A DNA stretch of 64,000 nucleotides from Lachnospiraceae bacterium (GCA_021201665.1 JAJQEO010000048.1:1-64000), one strand, 5' to 3'. Positions 38,901 to 47,538 are shown, counted from the stretch's first letter. Translations and numbers: made by a program. The notes: generated by a model from the letters alone, not told the origin.

Positions 38901-41040
38901 GTCCGGATATGAAGACACGCTTTATATGAAGGACACGTACGAATCCCCGTATTCGGAAGACGGCTACTACCTGGAGTACAGCGCGTTTGACGCGGAAAAC
39001 AACGGCATCACGAAGCTTTACCGGAACGTCGCCGAATTCAAGATCACCGATACCGCCGACGTGCAGATCATCAGCCTGTTCAACAAATCCGTGACAACGG
39101 GCATCTCCGTCACGGCAACCGGCGAAGTCCCGGTGCTGGAGACGGTGGGCGACTATTCGTCCATCACGTACGCCAAGGGCGGGCTGGCGCATACCAGCTT
39201 CACCGTGACGGTCGTGTCGGACATCTATTACCCGGACGGCTACAGCGGCGTGATGCTTGAAGCGGGGACGGTGGTCGCGGAACTCACCGCCGACGAGAAC
39301 GGCGTGGCGGCCGTGACGGACCTGCCGCTCGGTACATACCGCGTGACGGAGACGAGGGCCGCGTACGGCTACATCCTGGATTCAAACTCGGCCGTGAAGC
39401 TGGCCGACCTGGAAAGCTACTACGAGGAAGCTTACTATAAGGAAGGCGATTATACGGACGATATTGACAGGCTGTCCGTCTCCTTCATGAACGAACGGCA
39501 GCAGACGGATATCGGCAGGGACCTGGCAACGCTGTCCCTCGCAAAGGACCCTGACCAGGAACTTTACGGCTCCACGGGCGTCCTCGTGTTCGGCATGCGT
39601 GACGACGGGCAGGTAAGCCTCGTATACGGCGCGGAATTCGGCCTGTATGCGAAGACGGATATCATCGACGTGTACGGGAACGTCATTATCCCGGCAGGGT
39701 CGCTGATCACGACGGCGTCCAGCAACCTGAACGGCAGGGTGCGCTTCCTGATTGACATCCCGGCAGGCGAATATTACGCGAAACAGGTAACAAAAGCGGA
39801 AGGTTACGAGATGACTTACGACACCATTGACCTTGACCTTTCCACTTATTACGAGGACGACAGCGTCTGGATCGTACGAGCGGGCGGGAGCGTGACAAGC
39901 AGCATGTCGACGGCCACGATCTCCGTCACGGACGACCTGACCGGAAACATGCTCGCGGGCGCGGTGCTGACTATCAGCGACAGCAGCGGCGCCGTAGTGG
40001 AAACCGTGACGACCGGCCTGGAGGAGACCGTCATTTACGGCCTCGACCAGGGAGAGACTTACACGATCACGGAGGTAACCCCGAGGGACGGCTACCTGGC
40101 CGTCATCGGCATACCGGACGTGATGGCGGACACCGTCTCGGCTACGTCCACGTACAACAAAGTACAGTTCACGGTCCCGGCTACGGGCACCGTCGACATC
40201 AGGATTACGAACTCCTTCGTGGTCGGCAGCATCCTCGTACAGGAAACGGGCGAAGTCCTCAGCTCCATGACCCAGGATTACTGGGATGTGGAAATCGACG
40301 GGACTTACCTTACCTGGACGATGCCGGAGTTCAACTATGTGACAAAGAGCATCGAAGGCGTGGAATTTACCGTTTACGCGGCGGAGGACATTTACCATCC
40401 GGACGGCGTGACCGGCCTGATCTACAGCGAGGGCGACGTGGTCACGACCTGGGTGCGCACGCTTTCCTCCGAGGCGGTCCAGGAGACGAATGCGGAAGGA
40501 TACGCTTACTTTGGCGGTATGTACCCCGGCAGCTATACCGTGAAACAGACGGGCACGCTGGACGGGTACGCGGTAAACACGAAAGAAGTGACCACAAGGA
40601 TCACGCAGAAGGATTACGTAAGCTCCATCATCCAGAATGACGACGGGATGATCGAATACACGGCGACAAGGCAGGATGTCCGCATTTCCGTGACCAGGAA
40701 GGCGGTTTCGACCGGCGAGGCATTGTCCGGCGCGGTATATGGCCTGTACGCGAAGTACGACATCTGTACGGAATCCGGGCTCGTGGTCGTCCATGCCGGC
40801 ACGCTGGTCGAGACGGCAATCACCGGGACCGACGGGATCGCGGCATTCTCCGGCGACCTGCCGTTCGGCTGGTATACGGTGAAGGAACTCGTCGCACCGT
40901 CCGGGTACAGCCTGTTCACGACGGAAGTCCTGGTCGACGGGACCGCGAGGAGTGACGGGCGGTCGACCATCTATATCAACGTGACCATCACGATCCAGGC
41001 TGTCACCACGGTGTCCACGGCAACCGTGCCCGTGTCAATC
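31843..41040 (+). repeat. Eight super-repeats of about 1.15 kb, in alternating types giving a 2.3-kb higher-order unit
   Basis: Each super-repeat holds three domains: A with text like DTEVELDG, B with GLPGTEYTVTAAEDI and PDGYS, and C with GVYGLYA, IIPAGT and DLPLGSYYIKE-like text. A modules begin near 31855, 32965, 34125, 35330, 36430, 37615, 38740 and 39915. From 35330 two types alternate. Type II has DDLTGN or similar, a GIPESMEDFLTQ-like segment and TNEFVTGS (35330, 37615, 39915). Type I has DYDTEVELDG and a YMKDTYESPYSEDG-like segment (36430, 38740). This gives a period of about 2.3 kb. Confidence 0.8.
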
Positions 41041-41046
41041 GGATAG
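35935..41046 (+). pseudogene. Downstream 1703 codons of the second giant surface protein, cut off by the TGA
   Basis: The reading frame continues from 27007 without a shift after the TGA. The text HLYLGTYVVKETGVPNGYARN resumes the same domain that was interrupted; other copies read FSQMYLGTYTVKET and FGGMYPGSYTVKQT. The first possible new start, GTG 35959, has no ribosome site and no signal peptide, so separate translation is unlikely. It holds super-repeats 4 (end) to 8 and ends at TAG with VTTVSTATVPVSIG, no sorting motif and no membrane helix. It could be a disabled gene half, a sequence error, or the readthrough part of a 4679-codon protein. Loss of purifying selection is not evident: no further stops or shifts in 5.1 kb. 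Confidence 0.75.
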
Positions 41047-41063
41047 CAAATGTGGCAAAAAGG

Positions 41064-41083
41064 GCAAAAGCTTCCGCTTTTGC
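41064..41083 (+). terminator. Stem-loop after the second giant gene
   Basis: GCAAAAGC-ttcc-GCTTTTGC is a perfect eight-pair stem, followed only by TTAAAC. Weak as an intrinsic terminator; the T content is in the stem itself. Confidence 0.4.
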
Positions 41084-41133
41084 TTAAACAGGGATTCCAA
41101 TAAAATTTTGCTTGAACGAGGATTCCACTAAAA
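41078..41133 (+). repeat. Tandem imperfect 28-bp direct repeat
   Basis: Two head-to-tail copies, 41078-41105 and 41106-41133, differ at about five positions; both contain TTTTGCTT and GGATTCCA, and end CTAAAA or ATAAAA. They lie in the gap between the giant gene and the Cys/His-repeat gene. Function unknown. Confidence 0.6.
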
Positions 41134-41227
41134 ACACACCGCCCTCAGAAAGGGGGTCAGGGGCGAATATGGGGCAAAATTTTCCACGAAAGAAGAAAAC
41201 AGACATATTTAAACATAGCTATTTTTG

Positions 41228-41250
41228 AAAGGAGGCGCGGGAACCCCCGC
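41228..41250 (+). promoter_or_regulatory. Ribosome site set back behind a small hairpin
   Basis: AAAGGAGG at 41228-41235 is 27 bases before ATG 41263, too far for normal initiation. A stem GCGGG-aacc-CCCGC (41237-41250) lies between, followed by ten A and TT. Folding the stem shortens the effective distance to about 13 bases. This supports ATG 41263 and suggests structure-dependent initiation. Confidence 0.5.
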
Positions 41251-41262
41251 AAAAAAAAAATT

Positions 41263-43692
41263 ATGAGTAGAAAGGTTAAGTATTTTATCCTTGCAGTACT
41301 TTCGGCATTGATGCTCTTCGGGTCGATGACGGCACTTGCAGACGATGACTGCGAACACAGCTGGGTATACTCCCAGAAGGTCGATGCCACGTGTAACGAC
41401 TACGGCTATACGCTCTATACCTGTTCCATCTGCGGCGAGACGAAGACGGAAGACTATGTGAACGCGCTCGGGCATGACTACGAGTGGAAGGCAAACAACA
41501 ACGGGACCCATACAGGCACATGTACCCGCTGCGGCAAACAGACGACGGAATACTGCGTCGAGTATTACAAGGACTACGTGACATCGCCGACCTGCGAAGA
41601 AAAAGGTTATACATCCCATATCTGCGAACAGTGCGGGTACGTGCTGGTCGATACCTATGTCGACCCGCTCGGACACAATTATGTATGGACGAACAACGGT
41701 GACGGGACGTGCACCGGCATCTGCACGAGGGACAGCTCCCATACGAAGACGCAGTCCCACAGTTACACGACCACCGTCGTGGACGCGACCTGCACGACCC
41801 GCGGCTATACCGCGCATGTCTGCGAAAACTGCGGTTACGAGGTGGATGACGACTACGTGGCGGCGACCGGCCATGACTACGCTTACACGTCAAACGGGAA
41901 CGGCACCCATACCGGGATCTGCCAGAACAACAGCGCCCATTCCGTTATAGAGAACTGCTCATACGAGACTACCGTCGTGGCGGCGACCTGCGAGGACCAG
42001 GGATACACGCTCCATACGTGCACGGTCTGCGGTTATTCCTACAAGGACAATTATACGGCGGCACTCGGCCATTCACATGTCTACACCACGACCAATGACG
42101 GGTACCACTACGTGCAGTGCGAGAACGACCCGTCGGAGAACTACCGCGAGAAATGCTCCTATACTGAGACCGTGATCGCGCCGACCTGCGAGTCCGCCGG
42201 ATACACGCTTTACAAGTGCACGGAGTGCGGTTATTCCTACAAGGGCAATTATGTCGTGGCCACGGGCCATGACTATGTCTGGGTGACGGCCAATGACGGC
42301 ACTCACGTGGGCACGTGCACAAACGACCCGAGCCACGTCGTACGCGAGCAGTGCAATTATATTTCCACCACGACCGCGGCGACAGCCACGAGCTCCGGCT
42401 TCACGACCCACGTATGCAGCGTCTGCGGCTATTCCTATATCGACGGCTATACCGCGCCGCTCGGCCATGATTATGTCTATACGGACCTCGGGAACGGGAC
42501 GCACCGCGTTACCGACAATAACGACTCCAGTATCAATTATATCGAGAACTGCACTTACACGGCCAGCAAAGTGAACGCGACCTGCACGTCGAAGGGTTAT
42601 ACGCGCCATACGTGCCAGAAGTGCGGGGCTTACTACGACGACCAGTACGTCGCGGCGCTCGGGCACAGCTACGTGTACACGTCGGTGGACGCCGCCACGC
42701 ACAAGGGTGTCTGCTCGAACGATTCCAGCCACACCGTTATCGAGAAGCATACGGAAGTGACCAAGGTTGTCGCCCCGACCTGTACGGCGAAGGGCTACAC
42801 CCTGCACACCTGCACGGTCTGCGGCTACAGCTACAAGGACAATTATACGGCGGCCCTCGGCCATGATTACGTGTACAAGTCAAATAAGAACGGCACGCAC
42901 ACGAAGACCTGCCAGAACTGCGGCAAGGTGCTCACGTCCAATTGCACGTATACCAAAAAAGTGGTGGCGCCGACCTGCACGAAACAGGGGTACACGCTCC
43001 ATACATGCAAGTACTGCAGTTACAGCTATAAGGATACTTATACCGCGAAGCTGGGACATACATATTCCTGGGTCATTGACAAGGCTGGCACGGCAAAAAC
43101 AAACGGCACCATGCATAAGCTTTGCTCGGTATGCGGTAAAGCAGGCAGCTTGACAGTGATCGCCAAGCTCCTTCCGGTTGTCAGCGAAAATTCTAATACA
43201 AAACAGAAAATTACCTGGAATAAAGTTACGGGCGCGACCAAATATGTCGTGTACGGCACCATCTGTGGAGATATTGAATTCACGAAGCTAAAATCGACCA
43301 CAAGCACCTCTGTATTGGTCAAGAACCTCGAGCCGGGTACTTATTATAAGTATTACGTAGTCGCGTACTGCGGGAGCAAAAAGATGGCGACTTCGGAAGA
43401 AATCCACAGCACCACGACCGGGGGCACAAACGGGAACAACACGAAGATTACCGCGAGCAAGACCAGCGTCAGCATTAAGAAGAGCAAGACAAAAACAGTA
43501 GCCGCCACGCTGGTGCAGGACAAGACGGTTGATTTCCACTGCTCGTCCGTACGTTATTACTCTTCGAATACTACGATCGCCACGGTAAATTATACAACCG
43601 GCAAGATCACCGCAAAGAAAGCCGGCACGTGCTACATTTATGTCGTGGCGCAGAACGGCAGATACACCAGGGTAAAAGTAACAGTAAAGTAA
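41263..43692 (+). CDS. Secreted protein with nine Cys/His-rich repeats plus C-terminal FN3-like and Ig-like domains
   Basis: An 809-residue secreted protein. The signal peptide (VKYFILAVLSALMLFGSMTALA) spans about residues 5-26. Then nine repeats of about 65-70 residues cover residues 30 to 615. Each has a Cys in P/A-T-C-x(3-4)-G-Y-T, a CxxCG knuckle (for example HTCTVCGYSYKDNY), then LGHDY and a GTHxGxC-like loop. Repeat 6 has lost its first Cys (ATATSSGFTT). The C-terminal part has a fibronectin-III-like domain (KLLPVVSENSN ... EPGTYYKYYVVAY) and a Big2-like domain (SIKKSKTKTVAATL ... ITAKKAGTCYIYV). Similar CxxCG repeats occur in BspA-like proteins of gut Firmicutes. Metal or disulfide binding is inferred. 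No sorting signal. Confidence 0.85.
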   Translation: MSRKVKYFILAVLSALMLFGSMTALADDDCEHSWVYSQKVDATCNDYGYTLYTCSICGETKTEDYVNALGHDYEWKANNNGTHTGTCTRCGKQTTEYCVEYYKDYVTSPTCEEKGYTSHICEQCGYVLVDTYVDPLGHNYVWTNNGDGTCTGICTRDSSHTKTQSHSYTTTVVDATCTTRGYTAHVCENCGYEVDDDYVAATGHDYAYTSNGNGTHTGICQNNSAHSVIENCSYETTVVAATCEDQGYTLHTCTVCGYSYKDNYTAALGHSHVYTTTNDGYHYVQCENDPSENYREKCSYTETVIAPTCESAGYTLYKCTECGYSYKGNYVVATGHDYVWVTANDGTHVGTCTNDPSHVVREQCNYISTTTAATATSSGFTTHVCSVCGYSYIDGYTAPLGHDYVYTDLGNGTHRVTDNNDSSINYIENCTYTASKVNATCTSKGYTRHTCQKCGAYYDDQYVAALGHSYVYTSVDAATHKGVCSNDSSHTVIEKHTEVTKVVAPTCTAKGYTLHTCTVCGYSYKDNYTAALGHDYVYKSNKNGTHTKTCQNCGKVLTSNCTYTKKVVAPTCTKQGYTLHTCKYCSYSYKDTYTAKLGHTYSWVIDKAGTAKTNGTMHKLCSVCGKAGSLTVIAKLLPVVSENSNTKQKITWNKVTGATKYVVYGTICGDIEFTKLKSTTSTSVLVKNLEPGTYYKYYVVAYCGSKKMATSEEIHSTTTGGTNGNNTKITASKTSVSIKKSKTKTVAATLVQDKTVDFHCSSVRYYSSNTTIATVNYTTGKITAKKAGTCYIYVVAQNGRYTRVKVTVK

Positions 43693-43707
43693 ACCTTATA
43701 TGATCAG

Positions 43708-43732
43708 CCCCGGAGGAGGCTTTCCTCCGGGG
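43708..43732 (+). terminator. Strong stem-loop between the Cys/His-repeat gene and the trigger-factor-like gene
   Basis: CCCCGGAGGA-ggctt-TCCTCCGGGG is a perfect ten-pair stem. The following TGGGCAGTATTTCCC is poor in T, so it may be an mRNA-stability or partial termination signal rather than a full terminator. Confidence 0.5.
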
Positions 43733-43759
43733 TGGGCAGTATTTCCCAGGAGGACTTTT

Positions 43760-45070
43760 ATGTATAAGAAAAAAATGTTTATTGGATGTGCCGCGGCAGC
43801 GGTGCTTGTGGCAGCCATTTTCATGACATGCTTTTCGGAGGAAAGGGCGGGAACAGAAGAGATAGTAACTGAAACAGGTACGGAGAAAATTGTACCGGAA
43901 ACTGCAGAAGAAGGAAGTATAGAAGAAGAAATCACAGAAGAAGAAATCGCAGAAGAAGAGAATGCGGAAGAGGAAAATACGGAAGAAATGGGTGCCGTTA
44001 TTCTTGGCGACTATACAGGCTTTACATATTCGCGCAGCTATACGGCCCCAACAGAGGCTGATGTGGAAGACGCCGCAGAATCCGCATTGTCCGAAACAGT
44101 AATCGAATATGAGGAAACCGGGACGGTCGCAGATGGCGACGCGGTCATATTGTCCATGACGGGTACAGTTGACGGGGAAGAAGTGGAAGGGATCGCCGAA
44201 ACGGATTCCGAGGTCATTGTCGGTGACGGAACATATACGGAGGACCTTGAGGCACAGCTTCCCGGACTTACTGTCGGTGAGGCGGCTGACCTGGAGGTCA
44301 GCTTCCCGGATGATTACTGGCAGGAAGACCTGGCAGGCAAAACAGCCATCATTACAGTCACCGTCACAGGGCGCGCGGACGCGCCGGAGCTGACGGACGA
44401 ATGGGTACAGGAGAACACGAATTATTCCACCGTCGCGGAATTTATGGAATACCTTGAAGCCTCCCTTATGCTGCAGGCAGAAGAGGAGGCGGATTCCTCA
44501 GCTATTTACAGCCTCCTGGAAGACCTGGTAAGTGCCAGCAGCGCGAAAGTTACGGAAGACGAAATAGAAGCCGAATATGAGGAACGTCTTCCTCTCTATG
44601 AGGAAGACGCGGAATACGAGGAGATGGAGTTCGCCGATTACCTGGAGTATTACTATGGCATGGACGAGGAAGCTTTCCGGGAAGCCCTGTATGACGAAAT
44701 TGAGTACGAGCTGGAATATACAAAGATTGTGGAGGCGTTTATAAAAGCCGAAGGGGTAGATGTTTCTGACGAGACATTTGCCGAATACCTGGAAACAGAA
44801 GCGGCTATATATGGTTATGAAAGCGGCGATGTCCTGTATGAAGAACTGGAGACCGCAGGTTATGGGGATTCCTTCCGAAGTGTTTTTCATGAATACCAGG
44901 CGGGCAAAGCCCTGATGGCGATAAGCATCGAAATAGAAGCGGATGAAGCTGATGACGATGAATACATGATTGAAATCGGCGACGGCGACGGATATACAAT
45001 GGAAACTGATGAAGACGGTAATTATATTATCGTGATAGAGGCAGAGGACGAAAAAACAGAGACTGAGTAA
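43760..45070 (+). CDS. Membrane-anchored, highly acidic trigger-factor-like peptidyl-prolyl isomerase
   Basis: 436 residues starting at ATG 43760 behind AGGAGG at 43748-43753. There is an N-terminal hydrophobic segment (FIGCAAAAVLVAAIFMTCF, about residues 7-25) without a good lipobox, so a signal anchor is likely. A Glu-rich linker runs to about residue 75. An FKBP-type domain like that of trigger factor covers about 85-210 (VADGDAVILSMTGTVDGEEV, GLTVGEAADLEVSFPDDY). A helical domain like the trigger factor C-terminal substrate arm (about 215-395) and an acidic tail follow. The ribosome-binding N-domain is missing. The protein is extremely rich in Glu and Asp. Location among giant secreted proteins suggests an extracytoplasmic foldase for them. 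Confidence 0.8.
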   Translation: MYKKKMFIGCAAAAVLVAAIFMTCFSEERAGTEEIVTETGTEKIVPETAEEGSIEEEITEEEIAEEENAEEENTEEMGAVILGDYTGFTYSRSYTAPTEADVEDAAESALSETVIEYEETGTVADGDAVILSMTGTVDGEEVEGIAETDSEVIVGDGTYTEDLEAQLPGLTVGEAADLEVSFPDDYWQEDLAGKTAIITVTVTGRADAPELTDEWVQENTNYSTVAEFMEYLEASLMLQAEEEADSSAIYSLLEDLVSASSAKVTEDEIEAEYEERLPLYEEDAEYEEMEFADYLEYYYGMDEEAFREALYDEIEYELEYTKIVEAFIKAEGVDVSDETFAEYLETEAAIYGYESGDVLYEELETAGYGDSFRSVFHEYQAGKALMAISIEIEADEADDDEYMIEIGDGDGYTMETDEDGNYIIVIEAEDEKTETE

Positions 45071-45082
45071 GGAGGGTTCCAT

Positions 45083-46663
45083 ATGGTAAAAAAAACAGTG
45101 CGCCTGGCTTGTGTGTTATGCCTTTTCCTTCTTGTTATGCTGTCTGTAGCCGGAGTGGGGATGCGTGCAAACGCCGCCGCTTCCACGGAAGTAAAGACCC
45201 TCGCGGTCGGCAAGTCTTATTCAATATCGGGGTATTCCAGGGTGACATCCTCAAAGACCTCGGTTGCGACGGCTACGAAATCAGGCAGTAAATATAAAAT
45301 TAAGGCAATAAAAGCCGGAACTGCCACGCTGACATGCTACAATTCAAATGGGACGGCCAAAAAGAAGATTTACCTGCTTGTAACGGACAGCGAGTCAGTT
45401 TCTTATGACACGTCCAGGCTGACGCTTGTCGTCGGCAAGACAAAGACGGCCGCGGCATCCGTGCCTTCCGGCTGCACGGTCAAATATTCGAGTTCGAAGA
45501 AAAGCGTGGCGACCGTGAACAGCAAGGGGAAAATTACTGCTGTAAAAACCGGCGCAGCGACAATAACAGCGAAAGTGTATTACAAAGACAAGCTGGTAAA
45601 GACATTAAAAAGAACCGTGTCAGTCGTAAAATACTCGTATGACAATTCGGCACTTGCACTCACAAAGGGGGAGACGAAAACAGTCAGGGCTTCGGTTGCT
45701 TCCGGCCTGACGGTAAAATACTCCAGTTCGAAAAAAAGTGTGGCGACCGTAAGCAGCAGCGGAAAAATTACGGCTGTAAAAACCGGCACAGCTACCATTA
45801 AAGCCAAAGTTTATAATGGAAAAAAACTTGTTAAGACATACAGTAAGAAAATTACTGTTGTTACCTGCTCTTTTGACAATTCGGCCATCGTAATGTCAGC
45901 CGGCGAAACAAAGAGTGTGGCCGCAGCTGTATCCGGTAAATGCTCAGTGAAATATTCCAGCTCGGACGGTTCTGTTGCTTCAGTAAGCTCGTCTGGAAAA
46001 GTTACAGCAAAGGGATCCGGCTCCGCGAAAATCACAGTAAAGATATATGTCGGGGACAAGCTGCTGAAGACATACAGCAAAAAAATAACTGTAAAGGCAG
46101 CGGAGACGGAATCCATAAAGGCTGAACAGAAGGAGCCAACGCAGAGCGAAACAACACAAAGCGAAACAGTACAAAGCGAGGCGATGCAAACAGAGGCGGC
46201 GCAGACAGAGACAGTACAGACGGAGGCAACGCAAACAGAGGCGACGCAGACAGAGACGGTACAGACGGAGACAGTGCAGACAGAGGCAGCGCAGACGGAA
46301 TCCATCCAGAAGGAAACAGTTGAACAGGCGGATTCTGAAACTGCAGAAGAAACGGAAACCCGGGCAGATGAAGCCTCAGCCGTTTCAGAAGATGCTCCGC
46401 TCTCTATCACCGGGGTTCCGACTGATACTGAATTTCATATCGGGGATACCTTCACACTGGGGTATGATGCCGATGACGTTTCCAGTGTGGCATGGTTATC
46501 CTCGGATTCTTCTGTCGCGACAGTCAGCAATGGTACGGTAACGTGCCTCGCCGCAGGGACAGTAATTATTACATGTAATTCATCTGACGATTCCTGTGGT
46601 TCCGTGGTAACGCTGGTAATTTACGGAAACAAGACGGAAACACTGCCTGACGAATGGCAATAA
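45083..46663 (+). CDS. Secreted Big2 (bacterial Ig-like) protein with Thr/Gln/Glu-rich stalk
   Basis: 526 residues with signal peptide (about 1-32, ending ANAAA). Four tandem Ig-like units of the Big2 type follow (residues about 35-340), each with the hallmark Y/V-K-Y-S-S-S-K-K-S-V-A-T-V ... KITAVKTGTATI text. A low-complexity stalk of three-to-five residue QTEA/QTET units spans about 350-435. A final Ig-like domain (TDTEFHIGDTFTLGY ... VAWLSSDSSVATVSNG) ends in LPDEWQ. No sorting motif or membrane helix is seen at the end. Twelve bases separate it from the trigger-factor-like gene, behind AAGGAGG, so they are one transcript. Confidence 0.85.
   Translation: MVKKTVRLACVLCLFLLVMLSVAGVGMRANAAASTEVKTLAVGKSYSISGYSRVTSSKTSVATATKSGSKYKIKAIKAGTATLTCYNSNGTAKKKIYLLVTDSESVSYDTSRLTLVVGKTKTAAASVPSGCTVKYSSSKKSVATVNSKGKITAVKTGAATITAKVYYKDKLVKTLKRTVSVVKYSYDNSALALTKGETKTVRASVASGLTVKYSSSKKSVATVSSSGKITAVKTGTATIKAKVYNGKKLVKTYSKKITVVTCSFDNSAIVMSAGETKSVAAAVSGKCSVKYSSSDGSVASVSSSGKVTAKGSGSAKITVKIYVGDKLLKTYSKKITVKAAETESIKAEQKEPTQSETTQSETVQSEAMQTEAAQTETVQTEATQTEATQTETVQTETVQTEAAQTESIQKETVEQADSETAEETETRADEASAVSEDAPLSITGVPTDTEFHIGDTFTLGYDADDVSSVAWLSSDSSVATVSNGTVTCLAAGTVIITCNSSDDSCGSVVTLVIYGNKTETLPDEWQ
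46138..46314 (+). repeat. Short-unit repeat encoding the QTEA/QSET stalk
   Basis: About a dozen imperfect 15-base units of the form CAGACGGAGRCAGTG encode QSET, QSEA, QTEA and QTET peptides. Such short tandem units can slip and change stalk length between strains. The third positions vary, so the run is not a perfect microsatellite. Confidence 0.6.
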
Positions 46664-46718
46664 TGCGAAAACATTTTTCCTGGGAATATATACAGGGGAT
46701 TCGCCGGAAAAATCCGTC

Positions 46719-46804
46719 ATTGTAATCACAATATGGCTGATAGCGGTCACTCGGTAAAATGTTATCAGAAAATAGTGGAAATCAGAAGATGGCAATGCTA
46801 TACT
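46719..46804 (+). promoter_or_regulatory. Promoter region of the TetR-type gene, with an upstream dyad
   Basis: TGGAAA at 46776-46781 and an extended -10 TGCTATACT ending at 46804 are spaced by 17 bases. A dyad ATTGT-aatc-ACAAT at 46719-46732 lies about 45 bases upstream and could be an operator, possibly autoregulatory. Both by eye. Confidence 0.4.
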
Positions 46805-46856
46805 TGCAGATAATGGTTCCTGAAAGAAACAACAGCAGATGAAAGGGAAGAAGATT

Positions 46857-47444
46857 ATGGCGAAGCGCAATGCACACAATACCCGCAGCCGGATTGTCCA
46901 GGCAGCCTGGGAATTGTTTTATGAAAATGGATACGACGCGACTACCGTAGATGAGATTGTGGAGCGTTCAGGCACCTCAAAGGGTTCGTTTTATCATTAT
47001 TTTGCCGGCAAGGATGCATTGCTTTCTTCCCTTTCCACTCTGTTTGACGAAAAATATGAGGAGCTGCAGAAGGACATGCCTGATGATAAGAACAGCTTTG
47101 AACAGCTGATGTATCTAAACCACGAGCTGTTTTTTATGATCGAAAATTCTATTTCTCAGGAATTGCTCGCGAGGCTGCTTTCCACACAGCTGACGACCGC
47201 GAGCGAAAAGCACCTGATGGACCATAACCGTTACTATTTTCGCCTGCTCCGCAAAATCTGTACGGAAGGGCAGCAAAAGGGCGAGCTGCGCTCAGATATT
47301 TCTGTCAATGAAATGGTTCGGAGCTATGCGCTCCAGGAACGGGCGCTGATGTATGACTGGTGCATTTGCGGCGGCAATTATTCATTGAGTCAATATTCCT
47401 CTTCACAGCTTCCCTTGCTGTTGGGATATCTCAAAGATAAGTAA
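46857..47444 (+). CDS. TetR/AcrR family transcriptional regulator
   Basis: 195 residues from ATG 46857, behind AAGGGAAG. The N-terminal helix-turn-helix is standard for the family: RIVQAAWELFYENGYDATTVDEIVERSGTSKGSFYHYFAGKDALL at about residues 11-55. The C-terminal ligand domain (about 60-195) is variable and holds two Cys (DWCICGG). The ligand and target are unknown. It lies after the surface-protein block and before the symporter gene, separated from the latter by a terminator, so it may control either side or neither. Confidence 0.9.
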   Translation: MAKRNAHNTRSRIVQAAWELFYENGYDATTVDEIVERSGTSKGSFYHYFAGKDALLSSLSTLFDEKYEELQKDMPDDKNSFEQLMYLNHELFFMIENSISQELLARLLSTQLTTASEKHLMDHNRYYFRLLRKICTEGQQKGELRSDISVNEMVRSYALQERALMYDWCICGGNYSLSQYSSSQLPLLLGYLKDK

Positions 47445-47493
47445 AAGTCTACAGAAGATACAAATAATAGTTTAGACTACGTTCTGGTTTAAA

Positions 47494-47538
47494 AACACTG
47501 ATTTCTGCAAATGGTTGTAGAATCAGTGTTCTTGTTTT
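47494..47538 (+). terminator. Rho-independent terminator after the TetR-type gene
   Basis: AACACTGATT (47494-47503) pairs with AATCAGTGTT (47521-47530) and is followed by CTTGTTTTTC. The A-rich 5' flank and T-rich 3' flank suit a bidirectional terminator. Confidence 0.75.

Noticed and set aside
40700-41046. LPXTG-type sorting signal at the end of the second giant gene
   Set aside because: The last 60 residues contain no LPXTG/VPKTG-like motif, no long hydrophobic helix and no basic tail.
43760-43850. Lipoprotein signal in the trigger-factor-like protein
   Set aside because: Neither Cys fits a lipobox: FIGC comes after too short a hydrophobic stretch, and MTC has Thr before Cys.
46138-46314. 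CRISPR-like array from the regular short repeats
   Set aside because: Units are about 15 bases with no spacers, they keep a reading frame and encode a stalk; no cas genes are nearby.
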